64,000 nt of DNA from NCBI GenBank assembly GCA_949316495.1, contig OX439005.1, positions 42,530,682-42,594,681 on the forward strand, read 5' to 3'. This document shows, piece after piece, positions 1 to 56,500 of the stretch. Each line of letters begins with the position of its first letter. Position 1 is the stretch's first letter. Origin of the DNA: Amphiduros pacificus (Eukaryota > Annelida > Polychaeta > Phyllodocida > Hesionidae). The notes under the pieces were generated by a model, which searched no databases, was not told where the DNA came from, and worked only from the letters and a program-made list of their open reading frames with translations. The translations under genes and the position numbers were made by a program.

Positions 1-1033
1 TAATATTAGGACTTACCGGCTCTGGCAAGGACGATGGTCTCCTGGTTAGGCTGGTAATGATAGGACTTAACAGCTCTGGCAAGGTCGATGGTGTCCTGGT
101 CAGGTTGATAATGATAGGACTTACCAGCTCTGGCAAGGTCGATGGTGTCCTGGTCAGGTTGATAATAATAGGACTTACCAGCTCTGGCAAGGTCGATGGT
201 GTCCTGGTCAGGTTGATAATGTTAGGACTTACCGGCTCTGGCAAGGTCGATGGTGTCCTGGTCAGGCTGGTAATGTTAGGACTTACCGGCTCTGGCAAGG
301 ATGATGGTGTCCTGGTCAGGTTGGTAATGTTAGGACTTACCGGCTCTGGCAAAGTCGATGGTGTTCTGGTTAGGCTGGTAATGTTAGGACTTACCGGCTC
401 TGGCAAGGTCGATGGTGTCCTGGTCAGGTTGATAATAATAGGACTTACCAGCTCTGGCAAGGTCGATGGTGTCCTGGTCTGGTTGATAATGTTAGGACTT
501 ACCGGCTCTGGCAAAGTCGATGGTGTTCTGGTTAGGCTGGTAATGTTAGGACTTACCGGCTCTGGCAAGGTCGATGGTGTCCTGGTCAGGCTGGTAATGT
601 TAGGACTTACCGGCTCTGGCAAGGATGATGGTGTCCTGGTCAGGTTGGTAATGTTAGGACTTACCGGCTCTGGCAAAGTCGATGGTGTTCTGGTTAGGCT
701 GGTAATGTTAGGACTTACCGGCTCTGGCAAGGTCGATGGTGTCCTGGTCAGGTTGATAATAATAGGACTTACCAGCTCTGGCAAGGTCGATGGTGTCCTG
801 GTCTGGTTGATAATGTTAGGACTTACCGGCTCTGGCAAAGTCGATGGTGTTCTGGTTAGGCTGGTAATGTTAGGACTTACCGGCTCTGGCAAGGTCGATG
901 GTGTCCTGGTTAGGCTAGTAATGTTAGGACCTACCAGCTCTGGCAAGGTCGATGGTGTCCTGGTTAGGCTGGTAATGATAGGACTTACCGGCTCTGGCAA
1001 GGTCCTGATTAGGCTGGTAATGTTAGGACTTAC

Positions 1034-45119
<44,086 letters not shown>

Positions 45120-45899
45120 CTGAAACCAATGTTGATAACTTATAAGAGCCCACAGCCGCAGGCTAACCAGAGAACTTTGACATAATACATGATGCTAATT
45201 GGCAATGTCTGAGTCAGGGTCATCATCACACAAACAAGCCTAGATACGCGCTGCTACCATTGTCATATATATATACATATAAGTAGTAGTTTGACTTGTA
45301 GGCTGTTTGGCTGCATGACGGCCTGCTGATTGGTGATCTGGCACAGTGCTAGCCACTCACAGCACACAGGGAGGCAGGGGCCAGGTTGCGATTCAACTGT
45401 TTCTACAGGCCTTCTCTCGTTCATCATCCTCTATGGGAACAAGTGCCAATTGCCTATTTCCTTAAAGTCAATTCAAAGCCTAGACAGGGATCCATATATA
45501 AGTGAGACCACAATTGTCTAATGCCCATCAAGGTTGGGAGTGACCCGGCCACAGTTCCCCATAGTCGTGTCAGGCCAGATGAAATCACACTACAGCTCAA
45601 TAAAGTTAGTTGGCTGTGTATCACATGGGAGGGAAGTTACATGATCAATACCCAGTGTATGAGCAAAGGACCTCAGACTACATATAGCACACTCACAAAA
45701 CAACGCATCACATCTACCAGTCAATGTATATCAATGTTATCCACTTATCCTCTGTGCTGACTCAATGAAAAGTGTGGTTAGAAAATACCAGGACAGCACT
45801 TTGCAGTGGGTCGACAGTGGGGGAGCCATACATCTGCTGTATTAAAGGGCAGACCTCCCTGGTGTATGGTGCCCTAAAAAGGTCCAGCTCGACAATTAC

Positions 45900-46195
45900 A
45901 TGTATCTGAATGGTATAACATTCTAAGACAGAGCTCTCTATCATATCGGCTAAGGGTAGCCAAGATATAACATTTTAAGACAGCACTTTCTATTGTGAAA
46001 GCTCTGGGGTGATCCTATTATAACATTAGAAAACAGCACTCTCTTATTATAAAGGCATGGATTGACCAAACTATAACATTCTAATATAGCAATCTATATC
46101 ATGAAGGCTTTTTACATTTTAACATTTTGCTCTATTAAAGCTTAGAGTGATTAAACTATAACGTTCTGTGATGACACTCTCTCAAGAACACTCAG
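45900..46195. repeat. Degenerate tandem repeat (about 55-60-bp units)
   Basis: About five diverged units share ATAACATTCTAAGACAGCAC and CTCTATCATGAAGGCT. The divergence suggests an old array. Confidence 0.65.
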
Positions 46196-46377
46196 GAGAG
46201 ACCAACCTGAAAAACAGCATTTTTTAACATTGACTGAGGATACACATTATGTTCTATAAGTGCAGGAAAGTCACAGTGGTTATATCTATTTTTCATTGTT
46301 ATCTCATGTATTTGAATTGTGAAATATCGGAAATAAACTTCATATTATATCACATCATATATTTAGTACCCCTTGGG

Positions 46378-46999
46378 TACAGCCCACATTGACACCTCAT
46401 GATCAATGGTACAGTCCACATTGATACCTCATGATCAATGGTATAGTCTACATTGACACCTAATGATTAATTGTACAGTCCACATTGACACCTCATGATG
46501 AATGGTACAGTCCACATTGATGCTTAATGATCATTTGTACAGTCCACATTGACACCTCATGATCAATGGTATAGTCCACATCGGCACCTCATGATCAATG
46601 GTCCACATCGGCACCTCTTGGTCAATGGTACAGTCCACATTGATGCTTAATGATCATTTGTACAGTCCACATTGACACCTCATGATCAATTGACACCTCA
46701 TGATCAATTGACACCTCATGATCAATTGTACAGTCCACATTGATACCTCTTGATCAATGGTATAGTCTACATTGACACCTAATGATCAATGGTACAGTCC
46801 ACATCGGCACCTCATGATCAATGGTATAGTCTACATTGACACCTAATGATTAATTGTACAGTCCACATTGACACCTCATGATCAATGGTACAGCCCACAT
46901 TGACACCTCATGATCAATGGTACAGTCCACATTGACACCTCATGATCAATGGTATAGTCCACATCAGCACCTCATGATCAATAGTCTACATTGACACTA
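46378..46999. repeat. 32-bp minisatellite
   Basis: About 19 units share CACATTGACACCTCATGATC and AATGGTACAGTC, with some deleted and rearranged units near 46680-46720. Confidence 0.93.
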
Positions 47000-48229
47000 A
47001 ATTGCTGCTTATGATCAAGAACATAATGGCATGATTATGAACTATCATTGTAGATTTCAAAATCTGATGGGTTTTACTCAGCTGCCAAAGAAACACTATT
47101 GATCAGTGTTACATTTATTTGTGCTTCATGTACTCAGAATGAATGGTATTTGCTAAAATTTAGTATACAATAATATTTTTTTCAATAAACATGGCAGAAT
47201 ACCAGAAAAGCATTCTTTAATTAACCATGTGTTGATATTGATAAAAAATATAAACATTAACAAAAATGCATATCAAATAAATATATACCTACCACATTAT
47301 TGCAATATTCTGATCCTTCAAAGATGTAAGTCACAATTCAGAACCACAATGCAGTGCTGTCACCTAGCTGAAACACAAATGTAACAAATTCTTCATGACA
47401 GAAGGCAATATTCCAATCGCAATAAATGGCACAGCCCATATATGAGCATTTATTTTCTTTTTATCTTCTATAGATGTACTTGAGCCATTGTGAAGATATA
47501 TATGATGACTTGTGGTTTTCTTATTCAGCTATGATATAGTGGACATTTAATCTATTAAATTCAATTCTCAGTGCCTCTACTCATTAATTCTTCTTATTCT
47601 TTTGATATATTGCAATATGTTAAAAAAAAAAACATGACAAGGAAGAATAATATGTCTGTTGACAAATGACAGATCGAGTGGTTTCATGCAATATGGAATA
47701 CGTTTTAACAAAGGGCAAATCCATATTTATGGAAATATAAGCATGCACTGCTTCCTCGACAAGTATGGATGAAAAGTTCATGACTTCCTCATTCCATATC
47801 TGTATACATAGTCATTAGTGGCAGGTCTATTTTACTAGAATCTTGAAATATGATCATATCACTGAAAAATATATGGTTATAACCAGTAAATGCCAGAAAT
47901 GATATTCAAATATTACTCCTAACCTTGAAGTATCAAAATGAATGTGATAAAGAAAACTTATGATCCTTTTTAACAACTCATGAAAAGTAAAAGTCATAAC
48001 AGCTCAAATAAAAATGATTAATAATCTAAAACAAAGCCACTTTGATGCCCTTTGATCCCAGACATAGTGCAATAAAAAATATACATAAATTAAGAATTAC
48101 CAGACTATATATAAGTTTGCTGCTTTTACTTGTAGGTATACATAATTATTGGAGTAAGACCTATTTAACACAAACTACTCTGGCACCCATAATGTTGTAT
48201 GTGACACATTGGGCAGAACTTACAAGTCA
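47000..48229. other. Intron or intergenic sequence upstream of PLD3-like exon A
   Basis: The sequence is AT-rich and unique. No gene or repeat is recognised. Confidence 0.4.
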
Positions 48230-48311
48230 AATCTTTTTTATTGTAAGTGTATCATTAGTAGAGATATTAAGTACTGTGAAATCTTTGAAAACTGTAATTA
48301 ACATCCTGTTA
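48230..48311 (-). repeat. Fold-back repeat family R2, inverted arm (second locus)
   Basis: The stretch GTGAAATCTTTGAAAACTGT...TAACATC is the reverse complement of the R2 core at 48890-48945. It is cut by the transposon copy at 48312. Confidence 0.6.
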
Positions 48312-48694
48312 CTGTATACAGAGAAAAATTCGCACCTAGTTATTTTCGCGCCATCGCCGTTTCCGACAGGTTCGCGCCGTTTTATTTTCACGAATTTTGG
48401 ATTTCTAAAATCTATGGATTTCATCAATCTGCATGCGAAATCCGCTTGTTGATATCTTGTTTAGAAGCAGAGAAAATCGAGTTTGAAATCTGCTAAAATT
48501 TTTGAATTACAGTGAAATGATCCTTAAACATTGATTATCTCTGTCACTGTCACTGGGTCAATATGGTCATGCTTGGTATCAAAATGACCGGGAGAGTCCC
48601 CTCTTCAATTTCACGTCCATTTAATTTCGCGAATGACGTCCTGGCGCGAATTAACGCGAAAATAAAAAGGTCGCGAAAATTTGTCTGTATACAG
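48312..48694. mobile_element. Non-autonomous TIR DNA transposon (TA-flanked), copy 2
   Basis: The element is 383 bp. Its outer ~95-105 bp at each end nearly match copy 1 (CTGTATACAG termini, TTTTCGCGCC motifs, CCGGGAGAGTCCCCTCTTCA on the right). The interior differs and is shorter. TA flanks both sides. Confidence 0.85.
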
Positions 48695-48739
48695 TATGTC
48701 ATTTGTCATTCATGTCATTTTCATTCAATAATTAATTAG

Positions 48740-48945
48740 TCAATTAGCTATTTTACATTTATATCTTGGGTTATAATACAGAAATTATTAAATATGTATG
48801 AAATTATGAGAACAAGATAAAGACAGTTTTGTATGCTATGAAATTTTTTTACTGTGTTTTGGTTCAAAAAATGACTGCTGCATTTGCCAAAGATACAACA
48901 AAATGTTAATTACAGTATAGTTTTAAAGATTTCCCATGACAGTCA
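48740..48945 (+). repeat. Fold-back repeat family R2, direct arm (second locus)
   Basis: The stretch shares ATGAGAACAAGA, AAAAATGACTGCTGCATTTG and ATGTTAATTACAGT...TTTTAAAGATTT with the 20843-21530 units. A further fragment is at 49850-49935. Confidence 0.65.
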
Positions 48946-50212
48946 ATTAACATTATTTTTACTTGTACTTGCAATATGATTTAACAATGTTTTACCATTG
49001 TTAAATGATAGTATATGACGGCAGATGATAGTTTAACAAGAAAGTCTTTTTTTAAAAAAAGAATTTGTATACAGTTTCCTTTTTGAAAATGATATTTATA
49101 TTTTCTCATCATTTTGAAGTTGCCGTAAATGTAGAGTACAGTGACTGGCAACTGTCTGAAACTGGCAGTTGAAACTCAGACATTTTTAACACAGTCAAAC
49201 ATATGGCATACCTTTCTTTTGTGCATAAAGATATTAATTTTCATATATTCTACATTTGCCAAAAAATATTCAAATTCTATGTTTATTTATGCAGTTGAGG
49301 TGTCCGCCACTGCGGCCAGTCTGTGACACTGACAGCCAGGTCTGAGATCTGCAGGCCCCTCAGAAGAACATATAGCTCCAAAATTATGTGTTATAATACC
49401 CACCACTAATTGCACTTGAGCTGAATGTTGTGTCTCACATGTCATCTTGTAATTCCACTGTCTTTCAAAATGTTAAATGTGTTTATTTGTTTTCATGCAC
49501 AAGAGAAAGTCCCAACCACTGTCTTAGCATGCTTAGTATTAACCTATATAAAAGTAGGTGATATCGCCCTGGCTGCCTGTCGAGAGACATGTGTGTCCTA
49601 CTTCCCAAACCTTAACCCTGTATCTACCCCACTGGCTACACATGTGGGCTGTGTGACGATTTACACATTGTTCCTCGTCGCCTCCGTTTGCTTATAGTAT
49701 ACTAGGTCTCTCAGAACAGAGCCTTTCCTATGACATAGACTTCATTCTTGGCTTAAGGCCCTGTATACTAAAAAATATTAAAGAAGAAAAGTGTGGGTCA
49801 GTTTGGGTACGATTTGTATTGGGTGCGGTGGTGTTAAGCAGTATGACTAGAAACTGAAATATCTCAGCTAATAATACACTTGTAGAAATGATTTAAACAT
49901 ATATGAATCGTGAGAACAAGAGGAAGTTTTTCTTAACAAAATTATTGAACATTTTTGCATGACATTTGGTAGGGCTGTCAGTTCAGAAATCAGTTTGCTT
50001 TGATCTTTACAAAACCAATACCATTGGTTAGATCTTTGAATAACATGATTAAGAAAAAAAGTTTATCTTTCTATCTCAAAAATTTAAAAAACCTTTTTTG
50101 TGTATTTTGAGATTGATCTTTATACTTTTTTGTATTAAATACATTAAAAATTAGAATTCAAAAATAAATTTTATACGATTTCATTATTTTCATGGTTAGA
50201 TGGGGAAAATCC
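48946..50212. other. Intergenic or intronic sequence, R2 fragment only
   Basis: A short R2 fragment at 49850-49935 is the only feature recognised. Open frames here have no family. Confidence 0.4.
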
Positions 50213-50353
50213 CATAGGCCGATTGCGGGTCGCCATACTGCCCCATTGAAAACAACACGCCGGAACTGCACAATTACAATCGGAAGTGCACAAAAAACTC
50301 TCTAAAATCTAATCATTAAAAAAAACAAGATGGTAACCCGCAATCGGCCTATG
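50213..50353. mobile_element. 141-bp MITE with 24-bp terminal inverted repeats
   Basis: The left end CATAGGCCGATTGCGGGT...CCAT (50213-50236) and right end (50330-50353) are inverted repeats matching at 22 of 24 positions. No coding capacity. A target duplication is not clear. Confidence 0.75.
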
Positions 50354-50399
50354 ATATAATTTTGATGTGAATAAGGAAAAAAATGATTGCATTAAACAA

Positions 50400-50850
50400 G
50401 AGCAAACTACGAGTACACCGATGGCACCTGTTCTCAAGTATTACTCCATGGAGCTGGGTTTACTTATGAAGCTCTGCTGTAGTGTAGCTGCTCTGGTCAT
50501 CCAGGGCTACTGAAATACTTGTAACTCATCAACTTCAAGTACGACTCAACCAGAATTGGCAGAATGCTGCAACAATCTGATCTGACACTGACCGACTTAG
50601 GTGAGGAGCTCGTCAATCAAACTGAGCGGTTATTTATCGGGAAGTTTGAGAAAAGTTGGTTGTTAGGATGCATGTGAGTGTCTTTCAGTTTTATGGATGA
50701 ATCTTACCTTCCTCCTTCCTGAAAGTGAAACAAACATAAGTTCAACAACAAAATACAACTGCTACAGTGACGACATCATGCTCCCGTTCACTAAAACTTT
50801 CCCGAACCGTCACCTACAATGACAACGTTCATAAAAATAGAACAAGGGCA
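50400..50850. other. Higher-complexity stretch, possible promoter or first-exon region
   Basis: This block is less AT-rich and contains more CpG than its surroundings (for example CCCGAACCGTCACC and GTGACGACATCATG). On the plus strand a short frame (MLQQSDLTLTDLGEELV...) is open, and on the minus strand the 11-nt microexon candidate lies at 50718-50708. It could hold the start region of the PLD3-like gene, but no first exon can be fixed. Confidence 0.25.
50708..50718 (-). other. Candidate 11-nt microexon upstream of PLD3-like exon A
   Basis: On the minus strand a good acceptor (TTTGTTTCACTTTCAG) is followed by GAAGGAGGAAG and then the strong donor GTAAGATT. If read from phase 0 it ends in phase 2, exactly what exon A at 45119 needs (Glu-Gly-Gly-Arg into Lys-Asp-Ser). 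The phase fit has a one-in-three chance of being accidental. No flanking first exon was identified, so this is only a candidate. Confidence 0.25.
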
Positions 50851-51145
50851 CAAGGATGGGGAGATTAAATAAGGGGCGGACTATTATTTATTCAGGGGGG
50901 ACTGGAGGAAAGTTGAAAATAAAAAAATTCGGTAAGACCACTTGATAGAGAAAAAAAAATATAGAAAATGTCAAACTTAAAAAAAAAAAATTGAGACTTG
51001 CACATCTAGAGAAAAAAAATTGTTCGAAGGGTCAAATTATTGGGAAAAATGGACTTTCAACCTTGTAGAAGTCAATTTTAGATGGGAAAAGGAACCTAAA
51101 ATTGTTTGCCTCTCTTCCTGCTTAATAACACAAATTCAATACCTA

Positions 51146-51191
<46 letters not shown>
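51146..51191. repeat. (ATT)n microsatellite
   Basis: About 15 ATT triplets occur in a row. Confidence 0.95.
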
Positions 51192-52182
51192 GGAAGGTAA
51201 AAGCCATAATTTGCTACCAAGTCACTCAAGTGTGAAATCTGTTTGTATTACAAAGCTGGATGTTAGATTTTAAAAAAGGTTCCTTTACCCCTCGAATCAC
51301 AAAAAACCACTTATTCATGCAACTTTTCTTTAATAAGGCAGTGTATGATGAAAAAAAATCTGTGAATAAAGAAATGTGAATGTTATAACAAAGGCTAATG
51401 TTTTTTTATAATTTGTTACATTAAAAGCAGAAGATTAAACCTTTTATATTTCCTGAGATATGAACAAGTTTTAATTTTAAACATGTGCAGATGAGCAAAG
51501 TTGTGCAAAGCAACAAAGTAACTTGCAAGCTAAATAGATTAATCATGTGTGGTTGCAGATATATGGCCAATATTAAAGAATGATGCATTCATCAAAAAAT
51601 GAGGGAGGGGTGAAAATGAGAAATGTTAGATTAAAGTATAATAAACAAGAAAAAAAATAACAACATTTAATAGTCTTTTCTCTTTTTCTTCAATACTTGC
51701 AAACTGTGAAAATTTATGAATTCTGACTGCTCACATGGACCATGCTGTCACCTGGTGTATTGAAATCGTGCATGGGACAACTTTCAGACATGCAAGCTTG
51801 GCTCATTGTCGTAAAAAAATTAAAATGTGATTTAATTTCAATTTTATTATTGCACCTGTAACAAAATTTCTATTCTTTTCAAGATTCCCAAACTGATTAT
51901 TTTTTATATTTTTCTGTGCATGCATTTGTTGCTAGAACATTAATGCATTGCCTTCACAATATGCAAAAAGGTAGTCCTCATGTCAGCTGTAATGTCTACA
52001 AACCTAAGCCATCATGTAAGAATTGCCTTACAGTGAGTAACTTGATTCATAATACAGGAGAAAATCCAATATACAATTTCATCTAACGTATTTTAAGGAC
52101 ATGAAAACTCAGTTCTTCTTTATGTTTTCAGAGAAAGCTCCCATGACACTCATGACCATGTGCCGTAAGTGTTCTTTTCGTT
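51192..52182. other. Intergenic sequence, no feature seen
   Basis: The sequence is AT-rich with A and T runs. No gene is recognised. Confidence 0.4.
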
Positions 52183-52365
52183 TGCATTGGTTTGCCTTCA
52201 GGGCTAGATGTTCAAGGTTTCATAATTATTAAGCTATAAATCTATAGAGCACACATATTATCGGTCCATGTCAGCCATGTTTTTGATCCGTAGTTTCTGT
52301 TTACACCATCAGATGGTGCGTTTCATAAGTGAAAAATGATTTTTGTGTGCTGAGTATGAGGATTT
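52183..52365 (+). repeat. Dispersed repeat family R4, copy 2
   Basis: The stretch matches the reverse complement of 9847-10020, including TCCATGTCAGCCATGTTTTT and the TAGTTTCTG...TTACAC block. Confidence 0.7.
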
Positions 52366-52491
52366 CTCGATTTCCAAGGTTTATTTTTCAAATGCACAAG
52401 CTTGATTTTTTTCAAATGTGCACTTGATTATGTTACATTTTATCTTATTAGAAATAGACAGCAATAAGAGAAACAAAAAACCAAGATGATG

Positions 52492-52511
52492 ATAATGGTG
52501 GTGATGAAGAA

Positions 52512-52556
<45 letters not shown>

Positions 52557-52568
52557 AACGATGATGAT
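52492..52568. repeat. (GAT)n microsatellite
   Basis: About 20 GAT/ATG triplets occur, with GGT and GAA variants at the left edge. Confidence 0.95.
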
Positions 52569-53154
52569 TATTATTAAACTATAACAAATATTTTCTCTTT
52601 AATTTTTTTTTTCTTGTTTAATAAGATCATATTTATAAATTCTATTCATGAAATATAGATGACTGTCCATGGCATGTGCCATTATGTTCTGACAATACAT
52701 GATGTCATCTGTGCATGATGATCTGGCTATATTGTATCCACACAGCACTTATCTAACATCTCTACAGCATTGGATTCATTCTGGCAGAGAAATTATCTCT
52801 ATTAGTTCACAAACTGTGTCATATAATTCATTATGTTGTATCAATTTTCCTCCTTGATCAAACATCTGGGTTTTTTTATTCCTTTACATGTACTTGTTAC
52901 ATGTAAATAAATTTGATAATTTCACTCAATAGTTCTGTGTGATTTCAAATGTTGCCATTCAGATTTTCATACACTTTAAAATTACTTGCAACATTTTTGT
53001 ATTTAACAAGGATAATTTGACAAGAATGCAAATTGAAACTGTCCATCTGTGTCTCATTATATCAAAAAATGCAATACAATTACCATGAAACACCTATATC
53101 CTCAGATAAAGATGAAAATAAACACCATATTAACAATTAAGACACTGTTACTGT

Positions 53155-53579
53155 CTATTTTGGTCCAAGCATGTACTCAGGTTTGACCCAATTATCAAAC
53201 TGCTCATTGGAGAGCAGATTGAGTTCAAGAGCCGATTCTCTCAGTGTTAAGCCTTTCTTGTGTGCATTCTTGGCTATCTTTGCTGCGTTATCATATCCGA
53301 TGTGCGGGTTGAGAGCTGTCACCAACATCAATGATTCATTCAACAGTTTGTCTATCCTCTCCTTGTTGGGTTGTATGTTGGTGACACAATTGTTTGTGAA
53401 TGACACAGAAGCATCACCTATCAGTCGCACAGACTGCAGAACATTTCTCACTATCATAGGCTTGAAAACATTGAGCTCAAAATGTCCATTGCTACCTCCG
53501 ATGGTGACGGCAACATTATTTCCCATCACCTGGGCCGCTACCATCGTCACAGCTTCACACTGTGTGGGGTTCACTTTCC
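53155..53579 (-). CDS. FH: FH terminal exon: KVNPTQCEA to GPK stop
   Basis: The exon has 425 bases and ends in TAG at 53157-53155. The acceptor is AATATTTCAG. It carries [46 protein letters not shown] and the family C terminus ([11 protein letters not shown]). Confidence 0.97.
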
Positions 53580-56500
53580 CTGAAATATTAATATCAACAT
53601 GGTAATATTTATGACTAATAATGATAAATAAAAGATGCTCCATTCTCAAACTTTTCCAGAGCCTTTCAGGTCAAGCAATGGCTCTCAGAATTTTAATATA
53701 CCTATTTAATTATCAAAAGTTTTAGCTGCTGTTCATTTTATCATTTACTTCTATGAAATTCTCCAAGTAGTTTTCCTGATTATATGACTCTCAGCTGGAT
53801 GCTTGATGGCTTTACAAAGTAAACTTATAAATGTAAATATAGATCATAGTATTTCTAAGATTCCATGGACAAATTGCGACTCTACAAATTCATTGTCTCC
53901 TTTTATGGGAATAAACAGAAATTGCCACAAAAGGATTACTTTGAACTCACCAGGCATAATACTTGACCCAGGTTCATTTTCTGGAAGAATCAGTTCTCCC
54001 AGTCCACATCGCGGTCCGGACCCCAGGAAGCGGATATCATTGGCGATCTTCATGAGACTGCAGGCCACGACATTGAGGGCGCCACTAACCTCCACCAACG
54101 CATCCTTGGTAGCCAATGACTCAAATTTGTTGGGCGATGTCACAAATGGAAGCCCTGCATTTGAAATAATCAATTAAACTGCAATAAAGTTAAGTATCCA
54201 CTAGGGTAGTGACTGAACAAACCATTGATAAGGTTTTCTCTCAAATGTCTTGGGATATTGTTTCTCCCAGGGCAATTGCATAGGAAGAAATTGATCTTGT
54301 CTCACAATGCAATAGTAAGCAAGACTTACTACTGAAACTAAACCATTTGTGTGTGGCACAAAACAACTAAAACCAGCAGAACAAATAATATATGATTATC
54401 TTATTGTTAGTGTGAGGATTATGAGTTACAATGAAGAAAGCGTGATTTTATTTGAATGCATTGAAGACATATAAATAATAGAGAAATGATTTTAATATAA
54501 CCACACCTGTCAGAGAGGATACTCTTTCAGCAATGTTCTCTGCAAACCCAATTCTTGTGTTGAGCCCTGTTCCTACTGCAGTTCCTCCTGAAAGAAAAAT
54601 AACATTCTGCTCTTTTTATCACAATTTTTTCTATAGGGTTTTACCATAAATAAATATATATTATTGTAAAATGATTTATATTCTATAACAGGATTTCATA
54701 AGAATTGTTAAGGGTAAGAAACAGGTAAATTAACATTCGATGAATTTAAGTTACCCATTGAATACATAGCTAATAAAATAAAATATATTGATGTTTGCTT
54801 ATAAGATATGAAATGTGAATTTTAATAAATACAAGTGATCTATTATGTGATTGGCATATTATAGTGAATCAAAACCATTGAAAAAAAAAACCCGTTTCTC
54901 TCACCAGCTGCGAGTTGGTAAAGTCTAGGTAGTGTCCCTTTCACTCTTTCAATGCCATTTTCCATCTGTTGCACATAACCGCTAAACTCTTGACCTAAGG
55001 TCAACGGTGTGGCATCCTAAAAAAGTGCAAAATCTGCTTAAATTCTATAACTGATAACCAATTTCATTTTTAGTAAAAAAGAAACCAACATTCATTTCTG
55101 TATTAAAGATCCAACTTGTATAAACCTATCATAAGTTTAGAAACCAAACAATTAGCACTAAAACTTCATCACATAAACTCTTTATTTTGTAACAAGAAAT
55201 GAACAATGTGAAGTACCTCCTACCTGAGTATGTGTCCTGCCGATCTTTACAATGTCTTTGAACTCTTCCTGTTTGGACTTGAGAGCATCACAGAGCGACT
55301 TCATGCCTGGAAGAAGTCGCTGATTTATTTCCTGGGCCACAGCGATGTGCATTGCAGTTGGAAATGTATCATTAGAACTCTGAAATTAATCAATGAAACA
55401 AAATGTAATATTGGTAAAATGCTTAATTTGAACTCTTATTGATTCAGTTGAACATTATGAGTTGATGAAAAGTCAAAACTATAAGAATGGACATCACCAG
55501 AATGAAAACTGGCATGTCTATCATGATAGTGGCTATCAGATTTTGAAAAGAGCCAATGAAATTGAAATAAAATGGTGAAAACTCTCATAAATGTCAAGCT
55601 GCAGTCATGGTTAAATAGGTAAATATATAACTCTGATTCCAGACAATGTCTGCTTTAAGCGCTTGATAGAACTGGCTGGGATTCCAACAGGGTATCCCTA
55701 TGTCACAAGTCAAATGCTCTACCAATAGAGCTATTCAGGATAACTAAACAAACGGATTGCACATGAACTTTTTTTGTGATTTCACATGCACTACTGAACC
55801 TATTAGTATGCTTAATATCAGAAAAAATATATATGTAATATATCCTTGAATTTGATGTTTTAACTTCAATACTTGATAGGAGTAAGTGCCAAATCTTATG
55901 TTAAAATTTATTTTTAAAACACAACACCTAATCAATATAGCTTGACAAAAAATTATCTTTTGGAACTCTGACAAAGTTACTCACCTGGCTTTTGTTGACA
56001 TGGTCGTTTGGGTGCACAGGATCCTTGGAGCCCATTTTTCCACCCATGATCTCGATGGCCCTGTTACTTATGACCTCGTTGACGTTCATGTTGGTCTGAG
56101 TACCGGAGCCGGTCTGCCAGACCACCAGGGGGAAGTGGTCATCCAACTTTCCCTCGCTCACCTGAAAACAACTTATAATGCTATACTTCCAGGGTCAAAT
56201 ATCTGTACAAGAATTCTGTCTGTAAACACAAAACTCACTTGAATCAAAATTTGTTACCCCAAAGCAACAGGAGGATTGGTAACTGATAGGAAGGACAAGT
56301 TGGATCATGAAAGTTTGACCCCAGTACCGTATTGGACATATTAAGGAACCATGTCTGAAGGTAGGCTGGTTTTTTTTTAAAAGTTGGTTAGTCCTGACAT
56401 TTACCTGAATTAGGATAGGCTAGACTTAGTTCTTTTAGGTTTAATTTGGACATAATACACTTTAATTTGTGTTCCTTTACAGCTTTACACACCGTGTATA

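Noticed and set aside
48042-48452. Plus-strand 136-codon hydrophobic frame
   Set aside because: It runs across an R2 repeat arm and into the inserted TIR element at 48312, so it is chance.
53171-53605. Plus-strand 144-codon frame
   Set aside because: It is antisense to the FH terminal exon, whose product is unmistakable.
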